From Ruminococcus sp. UBA7013 (lineage in GTDB: Bacteria > Bacillota > Clostridia > Oscillospirales > Ruminococcaceae), in contig DJXD01000053.1 of assembly GCA_002449585.1 (NCBI GenBank), positions 49,230 through 113,229 of the forward strand: a stretch of DNA of 64,000 nt. The letters are read 5' to 3'. Under the pieces are notes generated by a model. That model worked only from the letters and a program-made list of their open reading frames with translations. It was not told the DNA's origin and searched no databases. A program made the position numbers and the translations under genes. How positions within the stretch are numbered: the stretch's first letter is position 1; each line of letters begins with the position of its first letter. This document shows, one piece after another, positions 50,455 through 58,915 of the stretch.

Positions 50455-50463
50455 TGTTATAAT
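50455..50463 (+). promoter_or_regulatory. Extended -10 promoter of the dockerin gene at 50515
   Basis: TGTTATAAT (50455-50463) contains TG, one base, TATAAT. No good -35 lies at the right distance; the upstream stretch is T/A-rich. Confidence 0.6.
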
Positions 50464-50514
50464 AGATATATAGATTGTGAAAGCAGGTAAGCGTAATAAA
50501 GAGGAGGTAATATT

Positions 50515-51459
50515 ATGAAAAAAGTAATTGCATTCATCAGCAGTCTGATGATGCTGAGTATGTCAGTCAGCGGCTTTATCCCAGCAAATGCAGAAACTTC
50601 TGAAACAATAATCTATGCTGAAAAATGGGATGAATCAGATAATACTGTCAATTCAGCATGCAACAGCCCCTGCTATTACAGCGAAATGCTCCATCAGGCA
50701 ATGCAGGAAAATCCCTCTGCAAAATTTGCTGTAAAACTGGATTATCATCTTAGGGATGAATTTACAGATGCATTCATGAATAGGCATACTATCGGAAATT
50801 ATACTTATGATGCCTTTGTCAATCTTCATTATGAAAGTGCCGCATTCCTCAAAGCACAATCTGATCCCGAATTTCAGGAATTGCTTTTGGGATCTTCCTA
50901 TGATGCAGATCATATTCTGACGGAAGACGAAACGGCACAGCTGATAGATGCTTATATTGACAAATGCCGTGAAATCCAGAATGAACTTAATGCTTATGCA
51001 GAAATCACATGCGCTGCATTCCTTCCTGATGAGCTGGAATATCTGGAAGAAAATCAGATTCAGATTACTTGCACTGATCCTTATGTGTGTGCCATTGCGG
51101 ATGGGGAAGCTTTGGCTAATTTCCCCACAAGTGAAAATTTCTGGTATACTGCATACTTGGCAACCGAGAAACAAACCATCGGTCAAGAAACATTTCCTTC
51201 GGATGAAGCCTCTACAGAACCGGAAGAAACGGTTGCAACGTTTGATCTTGGCGAAATCATTCTGTGGGGGGATGTCACATTGGATGATCAAGTCAATATT
51301 ATGGATGTGATTCTGATCAATAAAGCCATTTACGGAAAAGCAGATCTTACAGATGCTCAGTTAATAGCCGCTGATATAAATCAGAATGGCAAACCAGATG
51401 CAGAAGATGCGCTTACTATCATGAAATATGTGATCAAGCTGATTCATAGCTTTGCTTAA
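50515..51459 (+). CDS. Secreted dockerin protein with an unidentified N-terminal module
   Basis: The 314-residue protein has a Sec signal peptide (about 1-27, ending near PANAET), an unrecognised module (about 28-230), a short Glu/Thr/Pro linker and a dockerin (about 250-312). The dockerin loops are DVTLDDQVNIMD and DINQNGKPDAED with NKAIYGKADLT between, so the protein should be carried in the cellulosome with the xylanase. The N-terminal module is acidic and helix-prone, with repeated Glu/Ala/Leu stretches and three Cys, and resembles no glycoside hydrolase or CBM I know. Good SD (GAGGAGG) seven bases from the ATG. Confidence 0.85.
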   Translation: MKKVIAFISSLMMLSMSVSGFIPANAETSETIIYAEKWDESDNTVNSACNSPCYYSEMLHQAMQENPSAKFAVKLDYHLRDEFTDAFMNRHTIGNYTYDAFVNLHYESAAFLKAQSDPEFQELLLGSSYDADHILTEDETAQLIDAYIDKCREIQNELNAYAEITCAAFLPDELEYLEENQIQITCTDPYVCAIADGEALANFPTSENFWYTAYLATEKQTIGQETFPSDEASTEPEETVATFDLGEIILWGDVTLDDQVNIMDVILINKAIYGKADLTDAQLIAADINQNGKPDAEDALTIMKYVIKLIHSFA

Positions 51460-51473
51460 AAATCATAATTATT

Positions 51474-51498
51474 GCCCTGCTTTTGCAGGGCTTTTTTT
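51474..51498 (+). terminator. Terminator after the 50515 dockerin gene
   Basis: GCCCTGC pairs with GCAGGGC around TTTT, followed by seven T. Confidence 0.93.
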
Positions 51499-51527
51499 GA
51501 AATTTCTGTGAAAAATGTAACAAACTA

Positions 51528-51556
51528 TTGACAAAGTTTCAGGATTATGATAAAAT
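51528..51556 (+). promoter_or_regulatory. Promoter of pckG
   Basis: TTGACA (51528-51533), 17 bp, TAAAAT (51551-51556). It shares a 13-mer (51546-51558) with the xylanase promoter. The leader is about 80 nt. Confidence 0.65.
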
Positions 51557-51642
51557 AATATTGTCAACAAGATTCATGAGTATGCTGTTTTAGATGCTCT
51601 GTGAATAAAAAAATTGACAAATGATCAAGGAGGTCTTTTATT

Positions 51643-53490
51643 ATGGCATTAGAAGGCGCACTAACCACAAACCAGCAGGTGCTGGATTGGGTTCAGAAAA
51701 TGGTTGATCTGTGTAAACCGGATAAAGTTGTCTGGATTGACGGCTCAAAAGAACAACTTGACGCTCTTACTGAAGAGGTTACATCCCTTCCGGATGGAGA
51801 TCCTAATAAGATGTATCATCTGAATGAGGAAAAACTCCCTGGCTGTCTCTATCACAGAACTGCTGTGAATGATGTTGCACGTGTAGAAGATAGAACATTC
51901 ATCTGCACCAGAACAAAGGAAGATGCAGGCCCTACAAATAACTGGATGGATCCTAAAGAAATGTATGCTATGCTGACACCTATGTATGATGGTGTGATGA
52001 AGGGTCAGACAATGTATGTTATTCCTTATAGCATGGGCCCCGTTACTTCTCCGATTTCTAAAGTTGGCGTAGAACTGACAGATTCTATCTATGTTGTTCT
52101 GAATATGAATATTATGACCAGAATGGGCAAAGCCGCTTTTGATAAACTGGGTGATTCTAATGACTTTGTCAGAGGTCTGCATTCAAAGGCTGATGTTGAT
52201 CCGGAAAAGCGTTATATTGTACAGTTCCCGGAAGATAATACAATCTGGTCAATTAATTCTGCTTATGGCGGAAATGTAATTCTGTCAAAGAAATGCTTTG
52301 CACTGCGTATTGCCTCCTTCCAGGGCAAGAATGAGGGATGGATGGCAGAACATATGCTGATTCTGGGCGTTCAGAAGCCCGACGGCGATACAAAATATGT
52401 CTGCGCTGCTTTCCCGTCTGCATGTGGTAAAACCAATCTGGCAATGCTGATTCCTCCGGAAGGCTATACAAAGAAGGGCTATAAAGTATTCACTGTTGGT
52501 GATGATATTGCTTGGCTGAAACCCGGCAAGGATGGCAGACTTTATGCAATCAATCCGGAAAATGGCTTCTTTGGCGTTGCTCCTGGCACAAATGAAAAGT
52601 CGAATTATAATGCATTAGCCGCTACTAAGAAGAATGCAATCTTTACAAATGTCGCTTTGGATAATAGTGATAATACAGTATGGTGGGAAAAACTGACAAA
52701 AGAACCCCCGGCTGATGCAACTGAATGGACAGGAAAGAAAGTCAACGGTGTAGAATATACACAGGAAATTGATGAAAAGACCGGCAAAAAGAAGACGCTG
52801 GCACATCCGAATTCCAGATTTACCGCACCAGCTGAAAATTGTCCGTGTCTGTCTCCAGAATTCAATAATCCGGAAGGTGTACCGGTTTCTGCTATTATCT
52901 TTGGCGGAAGACGTGCCTCTACTACACCGCTGGTATATCAGTCATTTGACTGGACACATGGCACATATATGGGATCTGCTGTATCTTCTGAAACAACCGC
53001 AGCTGCAACGGGTGCTGTTGGTGTCCTGAGACATGATCCAATGGCTATGAAGCCGTTTATTGGCTATAATGTCGGCGATTACTGGGCACATTGGCTTGAA
53101 ATGGGCGAAGTGCTGGGCGATAAAGCACCGAAGATTTTCAATGTTAACTGGTTCAAGCAGGACGAAAACGGCAATTTCATCTGGCCGGGCTTTGGTGATA
53201 ATATGCGTGTTCTGGACTGGATCATTAAGAGATGTGAAGGCGAAGCAGAAGCAGAAGAAACCGCCATTGGCTACCTGCCTAAGAAGGGCGATATCAATAC
53301 CGAAGGCATTGAAGATGAAGTAACACCTGAAATCATGGACAAGCTTCTTGATGTTGATAAAGAACTCTGGAAGAAAGAAATTGCAGAAATGCGCAGATAT
53401 TATGATGAAGACATTGCTGCAAAGGGCGGCCGTGTTCCACAGGCTCTGAGGGATGTACTGGATAAGATCGAGTCAAATCTGAATCAGTAA
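51643..53490 (+). CDS. pckG: Phosphoenolpyruvate carboxykinase (GTP)
   Basis: A 615-residue GTP-type PEPCK, distinct from the ATP-type of many Firmicutes. It opens with NQQVLDWVQKMVDLCKPDKVVWIDGS, and has the GTP-type P-loop with the reactive Cys in FPSACGKTNLAM near residue 270, VGDDIAW, and FGGRRASTTPLVYQSFDW. It interconverts oxaloacetate and PEP. In rumen-type fermenters the carboxylating direction, which yields GTP on the way to succinate, is plausible; that is inference. AAGGAGG lies before the ATG. It has its own promoter and terminator. Confidence 0.97.
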   Translation: MALEGALTTNQQVLDWVQKMVDLCKPDKVVWIDGSKEQLDALTEEVTSLPDGDPNKMYHLNEEKLPGCLYHRTAVNDVARVEDRTFICTRTKEDAGPTNNWMDPKEMYAMLTPMYDGVMKGQTMYVIPYSMGPVTSPISKVGVELTDSIYVVLNMNIMTRMGKAAFDKLGDSNDFVRGLHSKADVDPEKRYIVQFPEDNTIWSINSAYGGNVILSKKCFALRIASFQGKNEGWMAEHMLILGVQKPDGDTKYVCAAFPSACGKTNLAMLIPPEGYTKKGYKVFTVGDDIAWLKPGKDGRLYAINPENGFFGVAPGTNEKSNYNALAATKKNAIFTNVALDNSDNTVWWEKLTKEPPADATEWTGKKVNGVEYTQEIDEKTGKKKTLAHPNSRFTAPAENCPCLSPEFNNPEGVPVSAIIFGGRRASTTPLVYQSFDWTHGTYMGSAVSSETTAAATGAVGVLRHDPMAMKPFIGYNVGDYWAHWLEMGEVLGDKAPKIFNVNWFKQDENGNFIWPGFGDNMRVLDWIIKRCEGEAEAEETAIGYLPKKGDINTEGIEDEVTPEIMDKLLDVDKELWKKEIAEMRRYYDEDIAAKGGRVPQALRDVLDKIESNLNQ

Positions 53491-53502
53491 TCTGAACTAT
53501 TT

Positions 53503-53540
53503 TTCCGTCCTCCTGCATTTGCAGGGGGCGGATTTTTTTA
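53503..53540 (+). terminator. Terminator after pckG
   Basis: TCCGTCCTCCTGC pairs with GCAGGGGGCGGA (G-U and one mismatch) around a short loop, then seven T. Confidence 0.9.
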
Positions 53541-53601
53541 TAAATAATGACTAAAAAAAAGAGTTGTATTTGTGGATAAATCACAAAATATCCGGAAACG
53601 A

Positions 53602-53630
53602 TTGCAATTTTTGTGTAGTTGTGCTATAAT
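53602..53630 (+). promoter_or_regulatory. Promoter of the zinc-ribbon/Sel1 gene
   Basis: TTGCAA (53602-53607), 17 bp, TATAAT (53625-53630) with an extended TGC. Confidence 0.75.
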
Positions 53631-53645
53631 GAAAATAGCATGAGT

Positions 53646-53666
53646 CATGGGGGAAGAATACCCATG
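53646..53666 (+). promoter_or_regulatory. Leader hairpin of the zinc-ribbon/Sel1 gene
   Basis: CATGGG (53646-53651) pairs with CCCATG (53661-53666) around nine bases, about ten bases after the predicted start point. No known riboswitch class is suggested; it may stabilise the 5' end. Confidence 0.35.
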
Positions 53667-53702
53667 TGGATTGAAATTATAATCAATAAAGGAGATTAAG
53701 AT

Positions 53703-54770
53703 ATGGCACAAAAAGTTTGCTATAGCTGCGGAGCGAGATTGGCGGCCAATCAGGTTAGCTGTAAAAACTGCGGCGCACATCAATGGCGTAAAGGCACAGA
53801 TAAAATGACTGTAGATCAGCTTAAAAAAGAAGCAGATGAAGAATATAATCAGGGCAGACTTGGCAACAGTGAAGAACATAACAGACATATGGAAAAATCT
53901 ATGTTCCTGTATTCCATCATTGCTGAAAAAATTGCTTATATGGCACCCAAAATGGAAACAATTGAACCAATGGAACGCTGCATTCATATGCTGGATTATA
54001 TCCTGATGCAGGAACGCCGTGCAAGCTTCCTCGGTGATGAAAGAAGACAGGCACGTTATAGAGATTTGCTCCAGCAGATTACCAATGCAAAGGATAATCT
54101 GGTTTATGAGCGTCTGGAAAAGGCACATTCTAAAAATAAGGCAGAACAGCCAACTCCGGCACAGGCTGCACCTGCTGCACCTGCTGCACCACAGCAGCCT
54201 ATGAATACAGATACATTTGCTGCAACACTTTCCGCTGTACAGCAGCCAGCTCCGGCCGCCGCTCCAGCTGCTCCTGAGAAAAAAGTAGCACATAAACGGG
54301 ATTCACTGGATGATCTTGTTGATTATGCTCTGTTTACTGTCAATGAAATGGATGAAATGGGCAGCTGGACATTCCTCGGCAAGCCCAGAACAAAGAATTA
54401 TATGATCAGCATGTTGAGTTTTCTCCGTGAGATCAAAGGCCAGATTGATACGCTCGAACCTAAGGAAAGAGAAGTTCTTCAGCATGTGATGTTCCAGGTG
54501 GGAGACAGCTATAAAAATGGCACTTATCCATTCCCCCAGAATCCGGACAAGGCCATTGCATGGCATACAGAAGCTTCTAACAAAGGCTTTGTGCTGTCAC
54601 AGCTGGCCATTGCAGAAATCTATCTCAATGGCAATGGCGGCATGAGAGCTCAGCCCGAAAAAGCATTAGAATGGTATCAGAGAGCCCTTCAGGCCAACAG
54701 CTCACAGCGTGTGAATGAATATGCAGAAGCTGCAATTGAACATATTAAATATACAATGAGCCAGCAATAA
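53703..54770 (+). CDS. Zinc-ribbon protein with Ala/Pro linker and Sel1-like repeats
   Basis: A 355-residue cytoplasmic protein. Residues 1-30 are a zinc ribbon (CYSCGARL, CKNCGAHQW). A helical region (about 35-150) with many charged residues follows, then a low-complexity Ala/Pro/Gln linker (about 150-205), then Sel1/TPR-like repeats (about 275-350: PDKAIAWHTEASNKGF, QLAIAEIYLNG, PEKALEWYQRAL). Such layouts act as protein-protein adaptors. The function is unknown. AGGAG precedes the ATG. The gene is monocistronic with its own promoter and terminator. Confidence 0.8.
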   Translation: MAQKVCYSCGARLAANQVSCKNCGAHQWRKGTDKMTVDQLKKEADEEYNQGRLGNSEEHNRHMEKSMFLYSIIAEKIAYMAPKMETIEPMERCIHMLDYILMQERRASFLGDERRQARYRDLLQQITNAKDNLVYERLEKAHSKNKAEQPTPAQAAPAAPAAPQQPMNTDTFAATLSAVQQPAPAAAPAAPEKKVAHKRDSLDDLVDYALFTVNEMDEMGSWTFLGKPRTKNYMISMLSFLREIKGQIDTLEPKEREVLQHVMFQVGDSYKNGTYPFPQNPDKAIAWHTEASNKGFVLSQLAIAEIYLNGNGGMRAQPEKALEWYQRALQANSSQRVNEYAEAAIEHIKYTMSQQ

Positions 54771-54775
54771 TATCA

Positions 54776-54812
54776 AAAGGCACTTCCGATTTTCAGGATG
54801 TGCCTTTTTTCA
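54776..54812 (+). terminator. Terminator after the zinc-ribbon/Sel1 gene
   Basis: AAAAGGCAC pairs with GTGCCTTTT, extended inside by TCC with GGA, followed by a run of T. Confidence 0.88.
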
Positions 54813-54831
54813 GAAACAGAGGTGTTTTTTC

Positions 54832-55458
54832 ATGACAGAAAAAGAAAAGATGACTGCCGGAATGCTATATGATGCTTCCGGAGAAGAATTGACAGAGATG
54901 AGAAAAAGAGCACATAAGCTTTCTAAAGATTATAACGATACTTATGAGGATGAATCAGAAAAGCGCAGATTGATTTTACAATGTCTGCTTCCCCATGCCG
55001 GAAAAGAATTATATCTGCAATCCCCCATACAATTTGATTATGGCGTATTTACTACATTTGGTGATAGATGCTATGCAAATTTTAATTTTACCGTGCTGGA
55101 TTGTGCGCCTGTTACCATCGGGGATGATGTGTTTTTTGCGCCGGGTGTAACACTCGCTACGCCGATGCATCCATTTCTTGCGGAAGAACGTAATATGAAA
55201 CGCCGGGAAAATGGAGATTTATATGATCTGGAATATGCAAAGCCGATTATCATCGGAAATAACTGCTGGATCGCCAGCAATGTGACCATCTGCGGCGGTG
55301 TGACAATCGGCGATAATACGATTATTGGCGCAGGGAGTGTTGTCACAAGAGATATTCCAGCTGGTGTGCTGGCCGCTGGAAATCCCTGCCGTGTGATTCG
55401 TGAGATCACAGAACAAGATTCTGTTTATCTAAAAAAAGAATTATTCATTGCACCGTGA
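54832..55458 (+). CDS. Maltose/galactoside O-acetyltransferase family protein
   Basis: A 208-residue hexapeptide-repeat (left-handed beta helix) acetyltransferase of the Maa/LacA type. The N-terminal cap is MTEKEKMTAGMLYDASGEEL, the catalytic His region VTLATPMHPF near residue 113, and the repeats run through IIIGNNCWIASNVTICGGV, IGDNTIIGAGSVVTRDIPAG and GNPCRVIREI. It acetylates a sugar or galactoside using acetyl-CoA; the physiological substrate is unclear. AGAGGTG precedes the ATG. Its 3' end overlaps the convergent gerC by 14 bp. Confidence 0.93.
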   Translation: MTEKEKMTAGMLYDASGEELTEMRKRAHKLSKDYNDTYEDESEKRRLILQCLLPHAGKELYLQSPIQFDYGVFTTFGDRCYANFNFTVLDCAPVTIGDDVFFAPGVTLATPMHPFLAEERNMKRRENGDLYDLEYAKPIIIGNNCWIASNVTICGGVTIGDNTIIGAGSVVTRDIPAGVLAAGNPCRVIREITEQDSVYLKKELFIAP

Positions 55459-56338
55459 CAGAAATATGAAAAGAATGCAATGCAGGTTTCTCAAGCGGCA
55501 GATTTTGACTTTCTAGAAGATCTTGAATTCCTATCACATCCGCATCAGCGGCCAGCATTTCTCTGATAGCCGTTTCACATTGGGATTGCATCAGCGTTTC
55601 CAAAAACTGCGTTTCTATCTTTTCTGTGATCCAGATTTTGATATGATAATAAAATTGCTGATCATGCAGTGATTTTTCTATCCGGATTTTTCTCACAGAA
55701 ATATCCTGTTCACCGTCGGGAGTCTCCAGTGTCATGACAAAGCCCCCTGTATTGCGCCTAAGCCAGTACATCCCTTTTTGTGCCTGTTCGGATAATGCAG
55801 TACATGCGCCATCTTTATGCAAAAGCACAAGCCCCGGTGTTCCTTTTTTCTGAACCGGAAGCAATGCCGTTCCCAGAAAACCATGCCATTCGTTCAAAGC
55901 TGTGGATAGATCTGTAATACTCAGCAAGCCGCTTTGTTCTGACATGCGTATCATGTGAATCATGGCTGTATGATCCGGATCTTTGAAATAATCAGCTGGA
56001 TCTGCATAGAGTACTTTGCAGGCAGGTGACAGACCTTTCTGAAATAATAATTCTTCCGCCGGATTCAGTGTGCATGTCCCATCCAGGCATAATAATTCCG
56101 TATGGCCAATAAATACTTTTCCTCCGGTAACAGATTCCTCCTGACGGATGACTTCTGAAATGCTGATCCCTGTGACAGGTTCACAGGGATCTTTTTCAAA
56201 TGCTTGCGCATAAAAGCTCAGATCTCCGTCACAAGTCAGGCCTATTGCCTGTGTATACATCCGGTCTGATATTGTTTCTGTACTGCATCCAGTCAGGAGC
56301 AGAAGCACACAAGGAATGAAAAATTTAAAATGCTTCAT
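55445..56338 (-). CDS. gerC: Spore germination receptor subunit GerC (Ger(x)C lipoprotein)
   Basis: A 297-residue lipoprotein: MKHFKFFIPCVLLLLTGCS has the lipobox LLTGC. The mature part follows the Ger(x)C plan: a first domain (TISDRMYTQAIGLTCDGD, VFIGHTELLCL, GLSPACKVLYADP), and a C-terminal domain (FYYHIKIWITEKIE). GerC subunits sit on the outer face of the spore inner membrane as part of the nutrient receptor. I chose the ATG at 56338 (AAAGGA upstream), which overlaps the end of gerB; an in-frame start 13 codons earlier lacks the lipoprotein signal. Last gene of gerA-gerB-gerC. Confidence 0.85.
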   Translation of the reverse strand: MKHFKFFIPCVLLLLTGCSTETISDRMYTQAIGLTCDGDLSFYAQAFEKDPCEPVTGISISEVIRQEESVTGGKVFIGHTELLCLDGTCTLNPAEELLFQKGLSPACKVLYADPADYFKDPDHTAMIHMIRMSEQSGLLSITDLSTALNEWHGFLGTALLPVQKKGTPGLVLLHKDGACTALSEQAQKGMYWLRRNTGGFVMTLETPDGEQDISVRKIRIEKSLHDQQFYYHIKIWITEKIETQFLETLMQSQCETAIREMLAADADVIGIQDLLESQNLPLEKPALHSFHISVTVQ

Positions 56339-57338
56339 GGGATTGTTCCTTTCTGCGGACATGTGCGGAAAATTCATGAATGCGAAGCATCAGAGGGATC
56401 ACAAAAATCAACACAGGAAGCAGCAATATGATCAAATCCGTCAGCAATGTCTGATTGATCGACCATGCAAGAAGAACCATCAGAAGCAGAGAGGCCGGTG
56501 CTGTCCATTTTTCCCGGATCGGATATAGCATTTCTGTGATAGATTCTGTAATACCGCTTTGTAATGTCGTATACATGACATATAGCATCACAAACACTAG
56601 AATATATAATGCATCGGCTCTTTGTCCCTGCAATGGCTGTGATAATGCGGTGAGTGTGAAAAATGGATAGCCATTCAAAGAAATCAGTCTGCCCCCGGCG
56701 GTAATGCTCAGGAATAAGATCAAAATGCAGAAAATGGCTTTTGCCAGCAAATAGCTGTATACAGCAGATTTCCGGCCGTTTCTGGCTCGATCACAGAGAA
56801 TCCATGCAGCACCAAGCTCTCCGCTCAATGCAAAATACTGTTTCATGCCCGGCCAGAAACCATTTCCCTGTAATGCAATTCGGCTGATGTCGATTCTTTT
56901 CCATGCCCCAAGAATCAGCACAAGCACAGAGATCAGAAATAAACTCATCACAAGTGGGGCGCATCTTGCCGCCGCTCGCAATCCGGCAGAACTAGTATAA
57001 ATACAAGTCAGAACAATCAGCACAGCGGCAGTCATCTTTCCCGATGCCGGAAGAAGTTGCTGAGGAGCGGCTTCCCAAAGCTGTGAAAATCCATGCGCAC
57101 CGCATAATAAAAAATAAATCATATAAATCAGGCCAAGCCATTTCTGCGATTGCATTAGATTCCGAAAGGCATTTTCCCGAAGTGCCAGCATGGGCAGACA
57201 ACAAAGCATTTCTATCAGACAGGCCGCCACTGTCCCCCAGATCTGTCCGCATCCATGCGGTTCAGGAATACAGATCACTGACCATGCGCCTGATAAAATC
57301 AAAATGGCAAAGATCTGATGACTATGAATTTTGCTCAT
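56325..57338 (-). CDS. gerB: Spore germination receptor subunit GerB (GerAB/GRT permease)
   Basis: The 337-residue protein has about ten helices and belongs to the endospore germination permease branch of the APC superfamily. The N-terminus (KIHSHQIFAILILSGAWSV) and the spacing of helices fit GerAB. It forms the ligand-sensing membrane subunit of the receptor. At 337 residues it is slightly shorter than the usual 360-370. GGAGGA lies five bases before the ATG. Its start overlaps the gerA stop and its 3' end overlaps gerC, so the three are translationally coupled. Confidence 0.85.
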   Translation of the reverse strand: MSKIHSHQIFAILILSGAWSVICIPEPHGCGQIWGTVAACLIEMLCCLPMLALRENAFRNLMQSQKWLGLIYMIYFLLCGAHGFSQLWEAAPQQLLPASGKMTAAVLIVLTCIYTSSAGLRAAARCAPLVMSLFLISVLVLILGAWKRIDISRIALQGNGFWPGMKQYFALSGELGAAWILCDRARNGRKSAVYSYLLAKAIFCILILFLSITAGGRLISLNGYPFFTLTALSQPLQGQRADALYILVFVMLYVMYTTLQSGITESITEMLYPIREKWTAPASLLLMVLLAWSINQTLLTDLIILLLPVLIFVIPLMLRIHEFSAHVRRKEQSHEAF

Positions 57339-58779
57339 AATATTCCTCCACTGTGAAATTTCCTGACTGCATTCTGTGAAAATTCACCCGTGTGATCACA
57401 TCACGCATTGACCGCATTTTGAATGGAGAAAGCGGTGCTGTTGCAGGAAAGCCAAATGTTTCCGTAGCGCATAAATTATATAATACTGCCATTCCCAGCA
57501 GGCCGATCCCAAATAAACCCCATGCCCCTCCAGCAATGATAAATAATACTCTCAAAATCGTAATAGGAGCATTCAAATCTGGAGTGACAAATCCGGCAAT
57601 AACGGAAATCGCTGTCATTGTCAGCATGGGTGTGCTGATCAATCCGGATGAAACAGCCGCATCCCCAATGATCAGGCCGGAAACAATGCTGACTGCACCA
57701 CCCACAGCTTTCGGAAGCCGGAGACCAGCCTCACGGATGACTTCATACATTAATAAAACGAATATTGTTTCTGCTGGCAGGGAAAGCGGTGCTTTTTCTT
57801 CTGCTTCCGTGAGAATTAATACAAACGTGCTGTTTAATAATTCCGGATGATGCATACAAACTGCAATATATAACGCCGGAAGCAGAAGCGCAATCAGACA
57901 GGATAAATATTTCACCCAGCGGATAAAAGCGGCATAATAAGGCTTATGTGTGTAATCATCCAATGTCTGAAAGCTTTCGATCCATAATTTAGGAATCACA
58001 AGCGCAAACGGTACGCCGTCTATTAATAAGGCTACCCGGCCTTCCAGTAGTTTAGAACATAAAATATCCGGCCGCTGTGTCATGCTCACGCTGTCAAACA
58101 AACTCCCCCGGCATTTTTCAAGAAATGGCTGAAGATAGCCGGGTGATAAAATAGTATCTAGATCTGTGGCGGAAATCTCTTTCCGGATCTGCCGCAATAA
58201 CTGCGGCGGCACTCGATCTTTCATATAGCAAAGACAAATATCTGTTTGACTGAGATGCCCTGCTGTGGATAGCTCAAATTTCAAAATCGGTGTTTTCATC
58301 CGCCGCCGAATCAATGACATATTTGTTCTGACAGCTTCCGTCAGGCCATCATGTGCCCCAAATAAATTAGCTTCTCCAGAGGGTTCGCTGATGCTCCTCT
58401 TGTCATACCCCTGAATCCCGAATGCTAATGCTTTATGCTGACCATCCGCCGCCAATATGATAAAACCAGAATACACCAGCCGGAATAAATCTGCATAATT
58501 CCTCACTACAGGCCTGTCCAAAGATAAAAGCATGTGATCTTGAATATAAGAAAATAATGCATCGCTGTCATGCTGATGAAAAAGCTGTGTCAGCGGAAGA
58601 ATCAGCAGATCTGTCATGATAGTTGTGGAAATCATGCCTTCACAGGCAATCAACGCACAGGAAATATCACCGATTTGCAATCGATTGATCAGCAAATCTG
58701 AACTATTATCAGCAAGATGCCGCACACCGGCAAGGGTTTCTTCCAAAGAATCTGGAAGCGCATTCTGTTCCGTCAGCAT
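57322..58779 (-). CDS. gerA: Spore germination receptor subunit GerA (GerAA)
   Basis: The 485-residue protein has an N-terminal soluble domain of about 270 residues and a C-terminal part with about five helices, typical of GerAA. Clear family motifs are RRRMKTPILKFE, ILSPGYLQPFLE, LLEGRVALLIDGVPFALVIP, PAETIFVLLMYEVIREAGLRLP and GGAVSIVSGLIIGDAAVSSG. GerAA subunits oligomerise into the ion-releasing part of the nutrient receptor in the spore inner membrane. AGAGGTG lies seven bases before the ATG. First gene of the operon, downstream of a possible forespore promoter. Confidence 0.93.
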   Translation of the reverse strand: MLTEQNALPDSLEETLAGVRHLADNSSDLLINRLQIGDISCALIACEGMISTTIMTDLLILPLTQLFHQHDSDALFSYIQDHMLLSLDRPVVRNYADLFRLVYSGFIILAADGQHKALAFGIQGYDKRSISEPSGEANLFGAHDGLTEAVRTNMSLIRRRMKTPILKFELSTAGHLSQTDICLCYMKDRVPPQLLRQIRKEISATDLDTILSPGYLQPFLEKCRGSLFDSVSMTQRPDILCSKLLEGRVALLIDGVPFALVIPKLWIESFQTLDDYTHKPYYAAFIRWVKYLSCLIALLLPALYIAVCMHHPELLNSTFVLILTEAEEKAPLSLPAETIFVLLMYEVIREAGLRLPKAVGGAVSIVSGLIIGDAAVSSGLISTPMLTMTAISVIAGFVTPDLNAPITILRVLFIIAGGAWGLFGIGLLGMAVLYNLCATETFGFPATAPLSPFKMRSMRDVITRVNFHRMQSGNFTVEEYYEQNS

Positions 58780-58801
58780 AAATTTTCACCTCTCTGTGAT
58801 G

Positions 58802-58830
58802 CAGTATGTCCAATCCAGAGAAAAATATGC
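58802..58830 (-). promoter_or_regulatory. Possible SigF/SigG-type promoter of gerA-gerB-gerC
   Basis: On the minus strand GCATA (58830-58826) is followed, after 17 bp, by CATACTG (58808-58802), close to the SigG pattern GHATR-N17/18-CATHHTA; with two more bases (GGACATACTG) it also fits the SigF -10. It lies 22 bp before the gerA ATG. No SigA promoter was found on this side. Confidence 0.5.
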
Positions 58831-58842
58831 AGAAAAAAACAG

Positions 58843-58871
58843 TTGCATTCTGTCAGATTTTGTGTTATACT
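58843..58871 (+). promoter_or_regulatory. Promoter of the capA-like gene
   Basis: TTGCAT (58843-58848), 17 bp, TATACT (58866-58871). Confidence 0.68.
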
Positions 58872-58915
58872 GAAATTATTCAGAGAATTTCAGATATAGA
58901 AAGGAAAGAATAATT

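Noticed and set aside
51613..51630. Second TTGACA near the pckG SD as a promoter
   Set aside because: No -10 box follows at a useful distance; it overlaps the ribosome-binding region.
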